Source of the DNA: Gammaproteobacteria bacterium
Lineage (GTDB): Bacteria > Pseudomonadota > Gammaproteobacteria > Pseudomonadales > Pseudomonadaceae
Reading direction: 5' to 3'
NCBI GenBank assembly: GCA_903970465.1
Contig: CAJCIO010000031.1
Location: 1 to 64,000 of the forward strand
Length of the DNA: 64,000 bases
Of this stretch, positions 1 through 8,424 are shown one piece after another. The notes below the pieces were generated by a model. That model was not told the DNA's origin. It did not search any database and saw only the letters and a list, made by a program, of their open reading frames with translations. Made by a program: the position numbers and the translations under genes. The number at the start of each line of letters is the position of its first letter. Within the stretch, counting starts at the first letter, position 1.

Positions 1-1
1 G

Positions 2-277
2 AGCCCGATGGACCTGGAGTCGCGTCGGCGCTGGGAGGCCTACACCAAGGCCAAGGAAGTCATGCTCACCCGCACCCACATCGCCGAAGCGCCGTGGTGG
101 GTGGTGCAGGCGGATGACAAGAAGAAGGCTCGGCTCAACTGTATCAACCACTTGTTGGCGCAGATGCCCTACGAGGAAGTGGAGCACCCGGCCATCGAAT
201 TGCCGCAGCGGGTACGGCAAGAGGATTACAGCCGCACGCCGACGCCGCCGGAGTTGTTTGTGCCGTTGGTTTACTAG
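2..277 (+). CDS. ppk2: Polyphosphate kinase 2 family protein, C-terminal part (gene starts before the window)
   Basis: The frame is open from base 2, so this is the 3' end of a longer gene. The visible part, S-P-M-D-L-E-S-R-R-R-W followed by a tail with a PWWVVQADDKKKARLN stretch, is the conserved C-terminus of PPK2 enzymes, which transfer phosphate between polyphosphate and nucleoside di- or monophosphates in the cytoplasm. The Walker A and B motifs would lie upstream of the window and cannot be checked. The gene ends with TAG 12 bases before a strong hairpin. Family call is from recognition of the C-terminal block; the PPK2 class cannot be told from this fragment. Confidence 0.85.
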   Translation, partial: SPMDLESRRRWEAYTKAKEVMLTRTHIAEAPWWVVQADDKKKARLNCINHLLAQMPYEEVEHPAIELPQRVRQEDYSRTPTPPELFVPLVY

Positions 278-288
278 GCCGGACTTTT

Positions 289-329
289 ACCCTGTGGCGA
301 GGGAGCAAGCCCCCCTCTCGCCACAGGGT
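289..329. repeat. REP-like palindrome behind ppk2
   Basis: A perfect 12-bp stem (ACCCTGTGGCGA at 289-300 with TCGCCACAGGGT at 318-329) encloses a loop carrying GGGAGCAAGCCCCCC. The GTGGCGAGGGAGCAAGC core is a form of the P. fluorescens extragenic palindrome. There is no T-run, so it is better called a REP singlet than a classic terminator, though it may stop ppk2 transcription. Confidence 0.7.
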
Positions 330-365
330 GACAACTGGATTGAAACTTATAATTGAGTGTCCACG

Positions 366-521
366 TCACATCACGTACTTCACCCACATCCCATGATCTC
401 GCCGCCAAAATTTCCGTGCTGGGCATCGGATGATGCTAGCCGTGATACGTCCTCTTCCAGTCCGATCTTTTAGCTCATGCATCCAGGCATCGAACGCCCC
501 AGTAATGATGGGCGTGTTCAT
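366..521 (-). pseudogene. Remnant of a HigB/RelE-type (phage Gp49-like) toxin gene
   Basis: Read on the minus strand from an ATG at 521, the sequence begins MNTPIITGAFDAWMHELKDR and continues TGRGRITASIIR, matching the start of HigB-like addiction-module killer proteins (a hydrophobic F-x-x-W-L-x-x-L-x-D-R-x-x-x-x-x-R-I block). Past about 430 the reading frame loses similarity, but the next frame gives AQHGNFGG and then stops, matching the family's G-N-F/P-G-D motif. So the gene is frameshifted and truncated, and no antitoxin HTH gene follows it. What is seen is the split similarity; that it was once an active toxin is inference. Too short for confident assignment. Confidence 0.5.
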
Positions 522-578
522 GAACCTCGAGCAATGGATAGCCAATGGGCCGTAACGTGATTGCCAAGCCTTGCCCCA

Positions 579-1379
579 TCACCTGATCCGCAGGAATTCA
601 GTGATACGGCGGTTGAACTCAGCCGCGCAAGACAAGTTGAACACGTGGCCGCTGCCTGGAACCACGGCCAACTCGGCTGACTTGATCGCGGCACTGATTT
701 CCTGTGCGTCGCCCAAAGGGCTCATAGTGTCCGTTTCACCGGCCAGCACCAAGGTCGGCGCGGTGATCTGGTCAAGGCGCTGGCTGACGTCGTAGAACTT
801 CATTCCTTCGCACCAGTGAATATGATCTCGCGGCGCTTGCAGGGCAGCTTGCGCGTGCCACGCCTGATACCATGCGAGCCCCGCTGGCGAATCCGCGAAG
901 GCTTGTCCTACGAGTTCTGTCCAGCTCGACGTGAACCGTTTGACGCAACCCTCAGGCTGGTCGATCGCGGTGATCCAGGCGTTGAGCATCTTTTGTCGAG
1001 GCAGCGTGGCCATTGTCCTGAACGTACCGGCGACGATCAATTTATCGACCGCGTCGGGATAGTCTGCGGCCAGTTCCAGAGCAATCATGCCGCCCAACGA
1101 AAGCCCTATGAGCACGGCGCTCTCGAGCCCCAGAAATTGAAGGAGTGCCACGATTGCCTTGGCTTGCTCGCGTGCCGTCAGCACCTGCTTGACCGGCCCC
1201 GATGCGCCATGGCCCAGCAAGTCGGGGACAATCACTCTATGGCCCAGGCGCCTCAGTTCGACCACTTGCGGCGTCCATGCTCGGCCGGTATTGCCGAATC
1301 CATGCAGCAGCAGTATCGGTGTGCCTGCTCCTGCATCGAAGTAGTAGTAGCGGTCGCCATCGTGCTCGAAAAATGTCAT
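579..1379 (-). CDS. Alpha/beta-fold hydrolase
   Basis: The 266-residue protein has a complete alpha/beta hydrolase layout: oxyanion-hole segment LLHGFGN near residues 24-30, nucleophile elbow G-L-S-L-G with Ser94, acid Asp217 in AGETDT, and His245 in GSGHVF. I start it at the ATG at 1379, where the similarity begins; the frame stays open further upstream but that extension would run through the divergent promoter and into the regulator gene. It lies head to head with a MarR gene, so the regulator probably controls it. The substrate cannot be read from the sequence; esterase, lactonase or haloperoxidase-like activity are all possible. Confidence 0.85.
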   Translation of the reverse strand: MTFFEHDGDRYYYFDAGAGTPILLLHGFGNTGRAWTPQVVELRRLGHRVIVPDLLGHGASGPVKQVLTAREQAKAIVALLQFLGLESAVLIGLSLGGMIALELAADYPDAVDKLIVAGTFRTMATLPRQKMLNAWITAIDQPEGCVKRFTSSWTELVGQAFADSPAGLAWYQAWHAQAALQAPRDHIHWCEGMKFYDVSQRLDQITAPTLVLAGETDTMSPLGDAQEISAAIKSAELAVVPGSGHVFNLSCAAEFNRRITEFLRIR

Positions 1380-1418
1380 GGGTGTTCCTGTGTGGAGCGG
1401 TATCCGGCGGTAATGTAA

Positions 1419-1430
1419 CTTAACGTTAAG
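1419..1430. promoter_or_regulatory. Perfect 12-bp palindrome, candidate MarR operator
   Basis: CTTAACGTTAAG sits in the 126-bp gap between the divergent hydrolase and MarR genes, 40 bases from the hydrolase start. MarR dimers bind short AT-rich palindromes of this kind and often repress both divergent genes. The palindrome is seen; the binding is inference. Confidence 0.45.
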
Positions 1431-1505
1431 ATATCTGAAAGGCGCAATGGTTCGGACGGTCTGTGAGGCCCCGATGCGCCCTTTGAACAAAAAAACGGAG
1501 CGGCA

Positions 1506-2012
1506 ATGAAAGATCACGTTGATTTCGTGGTGGGCCAGTGGGCGCAGGCGATGCCAAGCGTAGACGCCTCCTCGATGGAGATTTTTGGTCGGATGGCGCG
1601 TGCCGAAAAGCACCTCGATCGAGTACGAGCGCAGGCCCTGGCTCAATTCGGTTTCAAGGAAGGCGAGTTTGACGTACTCGCCACACTGCGCCGCTCCGGC
1701 GCTCCTTATCGACTGACCCCCACCGAGCTCTATCGCTCGCTGTTGATCACCTCGGGGGCGATGACCAACCGTTTGGCCAGGCTCGAAAGCGCAGGCATGG
1801 TCGAGCGCATCAGCGATGAACAGGACCGACGCAGCATGCAAGTAGCGCTGACTATCCAGGGCAAGGCCCTGATTGAGGAAGCCGTCGTCACACATACCGA
1901 GGTACAGAATCTGTTGCTCGCGCCGCTGTCGGCCGAGCAGCGCAACACCCTCGCGGGGCTGCTCAAGCTAGTACTGTCGAATCTGCCAGGTGAAGGCGCT
2001 CCAGTAGGCTGA
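1506..2012 (+). CDS. MarR family transcriptional regulator
   Basis: A 168-residue protein with the MarR winged-helix fold: a dimerisation helix at the N-terminus, an HTH around residues 68-100 (LTPTELYRSLLITSGAMTNR then LARLESAGMVER) and the wing signature ISDEQDRRSMQVALT. That D-x-R-R/S pattern is diagnostic for the family. It is transcribed divergently from the alpha/beta hydrolase and has a perfect palindrome in the shared promoter region, the usual arrangement for a ligand-responsive local repressor. The start ATG follows an AACGGAGCGGCA ribosome-binding region. The ligand is unknown. Confidence 0.9.
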   Translation: MKDHVDFVVGQWAQAMPSVDASSMEIFGRMARAEKHLDRVRAQALAQFGFKEGEFDVLATLRRSGAPYRLTPTELYRSLLITSGAMTNRLARLESAGMVERISDEQDRRSMQVALTIQGKALIEEAVVTHTEVQNLLLAPLSAEQRNTLAGLLKLVLSNLPGEGAPVG

Positions 2013-2040
2013 TTACGGACAACTCAGGAGGCTTCCCCCC

Positions 2041-2976
2041 ATGCTGCACAGTAACTATCTCAAGCAACTGGATCTGCAAGACATCGTGGTGTTTCTCAAC
2101 TTGCTCGAGCAACGGAGCGCCAAGCGCACTGCTGAACTGATGAATGTCAGCCAGCCTACCGTCAGTTATTGCCTGAAGCGGTTGCGAAGTTGCTTTGACG
2201 ACACGCTGTTTGCCTCCTCCCTGGGAGATTTGCTGCCGACGACCAAAGCCGAACGCATCGCGCCCTATCTGCGGGTGGTCGTGGAGTCGGTAAACCGTTG
2301 TGCCGAGCAGGAAATCGGTTGGCCCGCTGTCGACGTCAACAAGGTCTGGCAGATATACGCGCCCGAGTATTTTGAACTGTTAGTGCTGCCACAGGCCATG
2401 CAAGGCTTGGGCGCGGCTCATCCAAATGTGTCTTTGCACCTGGAGCGACTGGGCCGAGACTTGCCCATCGACCGTTTGATCAGCGGGGACGCCGACATCG
2501 CCATAGGGTTCGGCCCGGGGTATCACCAAATGCACCCGGAGGTTGAGTGGCAATCCATCCTCAACGATGAATTTTTTTGCCTGACCAGTTATGCGGGGTA
2601 CAGCGGCGCGCGGTCGATGACGCTGGATGAGTTTTGTGCATCGCCCCATGTGTTTCCTACGCCCTGGCTGTCCGAGAAAAACATGGTGGACGGCTGGCTG
2701 GAAAAAATCGGCCGCTCGCGCACTGTTCTGGCACGAGCGAACGGGTACCAGGCATGCGTCAATATCATTGCTGCCGTGCCCGCTACCCTGGCCCTCCCTG
2801 CGCGTTTGCTGCCGCTGCTGCGCATACCGGAAAACGTGGTGGTGTGTGAACCGCCCATGGGTTTCCCTACTTTTACCCTGGACATGATCTGGGCAAAAGA
2901 CCGCAGCCGCAGCCAGAGTATTTCCAGCCTGAGACAACTGCTGATGCAGGCGTCGACTCAACTGCTGAACCCGTAG
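2041..2976 (+). CDS. LysR-type transcriptional regulator at the head of the dioxygenase/ligase cassette
   Basis: The 311-residue protein has a LysR HTH at residues 12-70 (NLLEQRSAKRTAELMNVSQP, then TVSYCLKRLR) followed by a substrate-binding domain with GDADIAIGFG. The VSQPTVSYCLKRLR helix and overall length resemble the NahR/NodD-like branch of LysR proteins. A GGAGGC ribosome-binding site precedes the ATG. It is 130 bp upstream of, and co-directional with, the TauD-like gene, so it likely controls the downstream cassette (3107-7373). It lies only 28 bases behind the MarR gene, but I see no functional link to that gene. Inducer unknown. Confidence 0.88.
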   Translation: MLHSNYLKQLDLQDIVVFLNLLEQRSAKRTAELMNVSQPTVSYCLKRLRSCFDDTLFASSLGDLLPTTKAERIAPYLRVVVESVNRCAEQEIGWPAVDVNKVWQIYAPEYFELLVLPQAMQGLGAAHPNVSLHLERLGRDLPIDRLISGDADIAIGFGPGYHQMHPEVEWQSILNDEFFCLTSYAGYSGARSMTLDEFCASPHVFPTPWLSEKNMVDGWLEKIGRSRTVLARANGYQACVNIIAAVPATLALPARLLPLLRIPENVVVCEPPMGFPTFTLDMIWAKDRSRSQSISSLRQLLMQASTQLLNP

Positions 2977-3106
2977 CGGCAGGCACATTTAAATTTTCCA
3001 GTCGTGGTTCTAATTCTTAAAACCAGCCTCAACTGCTTTTCTCCTATTGTGTTTTCAACCGGTAGCGGCCGCTAGCCGCGCCCAAACCCAAATAGGAGAA
3101 TGTTCG

Positions 3107-4039
3107 ATGCTGGCCCAAGTTCAGTCGCTGGTCTTCCCTTTTTATCGGCAGCCGACCCCCTGTTACGGGTTCGAGTGCGTTTATGCTGTCGATCCGAACC
3201 TGCGGGTGCTGACGTCCATCGGCACCGAGGAGTTGTACGCGGATGTCGCCCATAGCGGCGCAGTGATCTATAGGGACTTCGGCGATACGCTGCAGGATTT
3301 CAACGATTTCGTCAGTGCCCATTCCTCCAGGGTGACCTTCGATCCAGCCCGCAAGACGGCCACTGCCAACACCGCCGAAATCGATGCGGGCACCTATGAG
3401 ATGGGCTTGCACCGGGAAAACGGCAGCCTGCCGTTCAACCCTGATCTGCAGTGGTTTTTCTGCCTTGAGGCGGCGGGCGTTGGATCTGAAACCACGCTGT
3501 GCGATGGTCAGAAGGTGCTGTTCGACCTGTCCACCAAAACCCGCAAACTCTTTGAAACCCGGCCTATTAAATATGCTCGGCGTATTCCATGGAACAACAT
3601 AAAGCGCTTCCTGAGTGTCGAGCTGCAATTGCCGATCGATGAAATAACCGATGACCATCTGGAGCGCGTGAATGGTGAGGTCCCCGGTCAAATTTATCGT
3701 CGTATTGATCAGAATTTGATTCATTCACAGCTGACTATTTCAGCCATTTCGACCAGCTGCTTTTCGGGTCGACAAGCGTTCTGTAATTCCATGCTCGGCC
3801 CGAGCTTCAACTATGAACCCCCACGGATCACTTGGGACAATGGCGATGAGATTTCTGTGGATATCTGGGACGAAGTGAAAGACGTCACGGCCCGCAACAC
3901 CTATAGCCACTTCTGGAAAAAAGGCGACATCGTGGTAATCGATAACACTCGCGTCATGCATGGTCGCCGTCGCCTGGACGATACCTCGCGGCGCATTTTC
4001 GGCGCACAAAGTTATCGCGTGGGAGGGGCAGCGCAATGA
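3107..4039 (+). CDS. TauD/TfdA-family Fe(II)/2-oxoglutarate-dependent dioxygenase
   Basis: A 310-residue protein. The facial-triad ligands are visible as His102-x-Glu104 in LHRENG and His285 in RVMHGRR, with arginines at 294-295 (SRRIF) suited to bind 2-oxoglutarate. The Glu in place of Asp in the HxD/E motif is common in the TauD/clavaminate-synthase-like group. I choose the ATG at 3107 because AGGAG lies 7 bases upstream; an in-frame start at 3047 lacks a site. Its TGA overlaps the ATG of the ligase gene by four bases, so the two are translationally coupled. Such enzymes hydroxylate, desaturate or cyclise amino-acid-like or carrier-bound substrates; the substrate here is unknown. Confidence 0.85.
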   Translation: MLAQVQSLVFPFYRQPTPCYGFECVYAVDPNLRVLTSIGTEELYADVAHSGAVIYRDFGDTLQDFNDFVSAHSSRVTFDPARKTATANTAEIDAGTYEMGLHRENGSLPFNPDLQWFFCLEAAGVGSETTLCDGQKVLFDLSTKTRKLFETRPIKYARRIPWNNIKRFLSVELQLPIDEITDDHLERVNGEVPGQIYRRIDQNLIHSQLTISAISTSCFSGRQAFCNSMLGPSFNYEPPRITWDNGDEISVDIWDEVKDVTARNTYSHFWKKGDIVVIDNTRVMHGRRRLDDTSRRIFGAQSYRVGGAAQ

Positions 4040-5522
4040 TCACGCAAAAGATGCAGGACTATTTGGCCGCTGCGCCGGATCGGGTCGTGATCAAGGAAAT
4101 GAACGGACGCGCCTATACCCTTCATGAGTTGCGCCAGGACGTCGCGCAACTGGCGCAAGCACTGCAGACACGTATGGGCAGTTGCGAACGCAAGGTGTTC
4201 GGCATTGCCATGCGCTCTTGCTATGAGTGGGTATCGACGCTGCTGGCCATTCAAAAAGTGGGCGGGGTGTTGCTGCCGGTTCCTATCGAGTTTTCCGACG
4301 ACCAGATTGGCAGTCTGCTGGGTAAAGCCGCAGCGGTGTTCGTCAGCGACGACAAGACGGCGCGTCGTCTGCAGCAGATTCTTCCGGGCAAGCCCTGCTT
4401 CATTCCCGGCCAACTGGTGGCGGACAACACTCTGCAACCCTGGCTGCAGGAAGATGAACGCCTCGACGCGGGTATCGTGTCGGTCATCCATACCTCCGGT
4501 ACCACGTCCAAACCCAAAGGCGTACTGATCAGGGACGAGGCGGTGGGGCTACTGGTCAATAACGTGATGAAACGCCTGCCGCAGCAACCGCTGGATTACT
4601 TCTCGATCGTGCCCATGAGCCTGCTGATCGAGCAGGTGCTCGGGGTATTCATTCCGATTCTGTCGGGCGGGACGCTGACGCTGATGCCAGCAGGGGTCGC
4701 GGAGTACGGTGCGGCGAGCGGCAATGCCCGGCAGTACCTGGAGTTGATCGCACCCAACGCGCCGAACTTTCTTTATTTGCCGCCGAAGCTGTTGGAGGAG
4801 GCCAACCTGCTGTTGGACAGTCACAGCCCCGAGCAGCTATTTGGCGGCAATCTTCCGCACATTATCACCGGCGGCGCCAAGATACCGGTGTCGGTGTTGC
4901 ATGCGCTTGAGGCCAAAGGCGTGCAGGTGTTCGAAGCCTATGGCCTGAGTGAAAACTCATCGATCATTTCGCTCAATTCGCCAGCGCAGCGCCAACTGGG
5001 GTCTGTCGGCACGTTGCTGGAAGGTATCGAGCCCAGGTTCGTGGAGGGCGAGTTGCTGGTCAAGACACCCACGCTGTGCGCGGGCTACTACAACGCCGAT
5101 GACACGGCGTGCGATCTTTCCGGGGGTATCTGCATACCGGTGACATCGCCGAGTTGCGCGATGGATTTCTGTACATCACCGGGCGCAAGAAGCACGTGAT
5201 CATTCTTTCCACGGCCCGCAATATATCCCCCGAGTGGGTGGAGAATGTCTACAAGGAGAGCCCTCTTATCGATGACATGATCGTCATGGGTGAGGGCAAG
5301 GACGAGCCTTGCGCGCTGATACTGTCGGCTGCAGGCGAATCCGCCGTGCGCGCTGAAATGGCCCTTCTCGAGCACCGCCTCGCGGACTTCGCCAGAGTTC
5401 GCCGTATCCGGGTCATCGAGGATATCGCCGGCTTCAGGGACAAGTTCTACACCATCACCGGGCGGCCCCGGCGTGCCGAGATCGAAGCGCGTTTCCTTGA
5501 AACGCTGTACGCGGCGGCGTAA
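4036..5522 (+). pseudogene. Adenylate-forming (AMP-dependent) acyl ligase, interrupted by one frameshift
   Basis: The first frame (4036 to about 5126) carries the ATP-binding motif TSGTTSKPKGV at residues 153-163 and the YGLSENSS motif near 302. The second frame (to TAA at 5522) carries HTGDIAELRDGFLYITGR and the C-terminal domain, including GRKKHVI and the late PRRAEIE region. Continuous homology crosses from one to the other at a run of five G at 5122-5126: one extra G would give a single uninterrupted protein of about 495 residues reading SGGYLHTGD across the joint. The catalytic core and the C-terminal lid are therefore in different frames. Either this is a recent inactivating mutation, a short-tract slippage switch, or a sequence error. 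Otherwise the gene is intact, resembling long-chain acyl-CoA synthetase/LuxE-like ligases, and it would activate an acyl substrate in the same pathway as its neighbours. Confidence 0.8.
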
Positions 5523-5531
5523 GGGGGAGTT

Positions 5532-6131
5532 ATGTACATGATCCGCCATTTCTATCGGGGCCGACCCGGCTATCAATGCTTGCAGGAGGCCGTGCGGGGG
5601 CACTACCTCAAGCATTATGGAGCGACGCCGGAACCTGCTCCGGATCTGTTCCTGTGCTTGACCGAGGCCGATGGTGCTGCACCGGGGTATGCCTGCCTGG
5701 GCATCACCTACGGCGATACGGGCAAGCTGTTCAGCGAGTATTACCTCGATGAATCGCTGGACCTGACCTACGGCCTGGAGCGCTCGCGCATTGTCGAGCT
5801 CGGTGCCCTTGCTTCATTTCGCAGTGGCAGTGGTGCTGGCAAGTACTTGCTCAACGCGGGGATCAAGACGCTGATGCTGCACAACTATGGTCTGGTCGTG
5901 TGCACGGCTACCAAGGCGGTCAGGCAGATCCTCGATCAGATCGTGACCAATCTGGACGACCTGGGGGGGGCCGAGCACGGCCGCGTCAAAGATCCGCATG
6001 TCAATTGGGGCACCTATTACGACCACGCCCCACGGGTGGTGGCAGCGCAACTTGAACCGTCGGCCTTCTGGGCGCACCGACCGTGCAGCTTGATCCGGTC
6101 TCGCCACTTTGCCGTGTCGGCATCCGTCTAA
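5532..6131 (+). CDS. Thermostable hemolysin family protein (T_hemolysin, PF12261-like)
   Basis: A 199-residue protein with the family blocks C-L-G-I-T-Y-G near 54-60, LFSEYYLDESLD, RSRIVELGALASF and HDG-less C-terminal WGTYYDHAPRVVAAQ. The family was named after a Vibrio hemolysin, but members look like acyltransferase (GNAT-type) folds and usually stand beside an AMP-binding ligase, as here. I infer that the ligase supplies an activated acyl group and that this protein transfers or releases it; hemolysis should not be assumed. GGGGAG lies just upstream of the ATG and nine bases after the ligase stop, indicating one operon. Confidence 0.8.
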   Translation: MYMIRHFYRGRPGYQCLQEAVRGHYLKHYGATPEPAPDLFLCLTEADGAAPGYACLGITYGDTGKLFSEYYLDESLDLTYGLERSRIVELGALASFRSGSGAGKYLLNAGIKTLMLHNYGLVVCTATKAVRQILDQIVTNLDDLGGAEHGRVKDPHVNWGTYYDHAPRVVAAQLEPSAFWAHRPCSLIRSRHFAVSASV

Positions 6132-6170
6132 CGTTATGCGCAGAGTGAACTGCGCATCGGAGCTTTATCC

Positions 6171-7373
6171 ATGGATAGCAACAAGCGTTACGAGAACTTT
6201 ATCGTGTTCCTCGCGCCACTGATCAACAGCGTTGGCGGGATTGCCATTGATCTGTATGCGCCGAGTATTCCTTCCATTGGCCGGGAGTTGGCAGCCAGCC
6301 CGGCACTGATGCAAAACACCATCACCCTCACATTGATCTGCTATGCCGTCGGGCAACTGTTTTTCGGCATCCTGGCAGATGCCAGGGGGCGTCGGCCTGC
6401 GGTATTGCTCGGGTTGATGATGTTCCTGGTGGGCAGTGTCATGGCGGCGGTGTCCGGGTCGATTGCCATGCTGTTGGTGGCCCGGGCATTACAGGGCTTT
6501 GCCATTGGTGCCTGCCAGGTCGTTGCCCGCGCGGTATTGGTGGACACCGTCAAAGGCCCGCGATTCGCCGTGGCGATCATCTACCTGAGCCTGGCCTTCG
6601 GGTTGGGCCCGGTGCTGGCGCCCTACGTGGGGGGCGCGATCGAGGTGCATCTGGGGTGGCGCTACAACTTTGTGCTCTATGCGGTTTATGGTCTGGTGGT
6701 GTTGGCGTTTGTCCTGGCCGGGCTCAAGGAATCGTTGCCCCATGCGCAGCGCAGGAGCCCATTGCAGACGCTGGCAGGCTATGGCGCCATTTTGGCGGAT
6801 GCGCGCTTTCGCTCGTCGGTGACCATTTTGGGCGCGAGTTTTTCGGCTTTTTTGCTGTGGAATGTGATCGGCCCCTATATCGTGCAGGATCGCTTGGGGC
6901 ACAGTGCCCAGTATTTCGGCACCACAGCGCTCGGCGTTGGCGCTTGCTACCTGACTGGCACCTTGCTCAATCGCTTTTTGATCCGCGTGCTGACGTCGGA
7001 CACGCTGATGTGGGCGGGTACCTTGATGTTCGTGGCGGGGGCGGGTGTGATTGCCTCATCAGGCGATGAGCTGAATCTGTCGAGGGTATTGGCCGGCATC
7101 ATGTTGATCGCCTTTGCCCAGGGCTTCATCTTTTCCAACGCCATGGCACGCTCCATGTCGTTGTTTCCCGATCGGGCGGGCGTTGCTGCCAGCCTGCAAG
7201 GGTGCTTGATGCTGGCGTTCGGTTCGGCTGCCTCGGCGTTGGCAAGTGTGTTGCCGTTGCACACCAACCTGGCGATCGGCGGGGTATTTGTTGTGCTGTT
7301 CCTTGTTTCGTTGATCGGGATGGTGTCACTTCGCAAGACGCAGCTGACCGATTCGCCGGGGCTCGGCGTTTAG
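6171..7373 (+). CDS. MFS transporter, Bcr/CflA drug-resistance subfamily
   Basis: A 400-residue protein with twelve predicted membrane segments. The first loop has the DHA1 signature GILADARGRRPAVL near 65-78, and IDLYAPSIPSI in helix 1 marks the Bcr/CflA branch of proton-coupled drug exporters. It sits in the inner membrane. As the last gene of the LysR-dioxygenase-ligase-hemolysin-family run, 39 bases after the preceding stop, it is the obvious candidate to export the pathway product or give self-protection (inference). Its stop codon overlaps the stop region of the convergent LysR gene by four bases. Confidence 0.9.
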   Translation: MDSNKRYENFIVFLAPLINSVGGIAIDLYAPSIPSIGRELAASPALMQNTITLTLICYAVGQLFFGILADARGRRPAVLLGLMMFLVGSVMAAVSGSIAMLLVARALQGFAIGACQVVARAVLVDTVKGPRFAVAIIYLSLAFGLGPVLAPYVGGAIEVHLGWRYNFVLYAVYGLVVLAFVLAGLKESLPHAQRRSPLQTLAGYGAILADARFRSSVTILGASFSAFLLWNVIGPYIVQDRLGHSAQYFGTTALGVGACYLTGTLLNRFLIRVLTSDTLMWAGTLMFVAGAGVIASSGDELNLSRVLAGIMLIAFAQGFIFSNAMARSMSLFPDRAGVAASLQGCLMLAFGSAASALASVLPLHTNLAIGGVFVVLFLVSLIGMVSLRKTQLTDSPGLGV

Positions 7374-8312
7374 TGCTCGCTGTCTTGCGGGTGGGGTGAA
7401 GATCCGGCCTGCAGCGCCTGCGCCAGGAAGTCGATGAATGCTCGCGCCTTGCTGTTCAACGCCGATCGCTCCGTCACGCAGGCGTAAATATCCATCGGCT
7501 CGGACTCGGCATAACTGGCGGTACGACTGCCGGGCTCGAACAACGCCACCAGCAGCCCCCGCTCGATCAGCGGCTGTGCGACAAAGTCGGCCAAGCGGGC
7601 GATGCCGCCGCCATTGACGGCAATCTGCGCGAGCATGTCGATGTCATCGCAGATGAAACCGGGGTTTACCTTGGCCTCGAAACGCTGACCGTCGCGAATG
7701 AAATGCCAAGGCAGGAAGCGCCCGTCGGTGGGGTAACGAAACACCAGACAAGCGTGCTCCCGCAATGCCTCTGGCGTAGCGGGAACGCCCGCACGATCAA
7801 GGTAAGCGGGCGATGCGCAGAACAGGAACGGTCGCGAGGCGATACGTCGTGTCACCAGGCGATCGTGCAGTTGCGCTTCGATGCGAATGCTCACATCGAT
7901 ACCCTCAACCCGATGATCGACGCGCCGGTCGCTGCTGATCAGTTCGATGTCGATGCGCGGGTAGGCAGCCTTGAACGCGGGCATCAGAGGGGCAAGTACG
8001 TGTCGACCGAAGGCGGCTGTGGTGGCGATGCACAGTGGGCCTTGGGGTTCGGTGACGAGGGTGGCAACCTGCGCGGCCAGGTCGATATCACGGGGGATGT
8101 GTCGCACCTTTTCGAAGTAACGTGCGCCCTGCTCGGTCAGCAGCCATGCTGCGCGTTGTGCGCGAGAGCAGGCGTACACCCAGATGAGTTTCGAGGCGAT
8201 TGATGCTCTGGCTGACTGCCGCTGCACTGACGCCTTGGGCGCGGGCTGCAGCGGCGATGCTGCCGGTTTCTACCACGCGGATGAAGGCGTTGATCAAACC
8301 CAGAATATCCAT
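7370..8312 (-). pseudogene. LysR-type regulator, interrupted by one frameshift after the HTH
   Basis: From the ATG at 8312 the protein begins with a typical LysR HTH (residues 1-56: IRVVETGSIAAAARAQGVS, then AAVSQSINRLE and RLLSRTTRSMA). At about 8138-8145 the frame changes: the sequence ATGGCTGCTGACC holds one base more than needed to read M-A-L-T-E-Q-G. The rest of the protein (LTEQGARYFEKV to the effector domain ending near 7370) is intact in the new frame. So the DNA-binding and effector domains are now out of frame. It belongs to the large LysR group next to a DUF2798 gene, a common pairing in Pseudomonas. Recent mutation or sequence error cannot be told apart here. Confidence 0.8.
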
Positions 8313-8424
8313 GGAGACTCGATTCGTTAATTATTCTTGAGAGTGATTCAAGTGGTGCTTGGCTACTCGAGGAATCGTGGGGTTGATAGGGTCAGCCCTC
8401 TTTCCCTTGTTCGAGACGAACCTG

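Noticed and set aside
1380..1895. Extending the hydrolase gene to a 438-residue protein
   Set aside because: The extension is antisense to the MarR gene and crosses the shared promoter; the family length fits the shorter form.
5532..6131. A functional hemolysin
   Set aside because: The family name derives from one Vibrio protein. The neighbourhood suggests an acyl-transfer step; no pore or lipase motif is seen.
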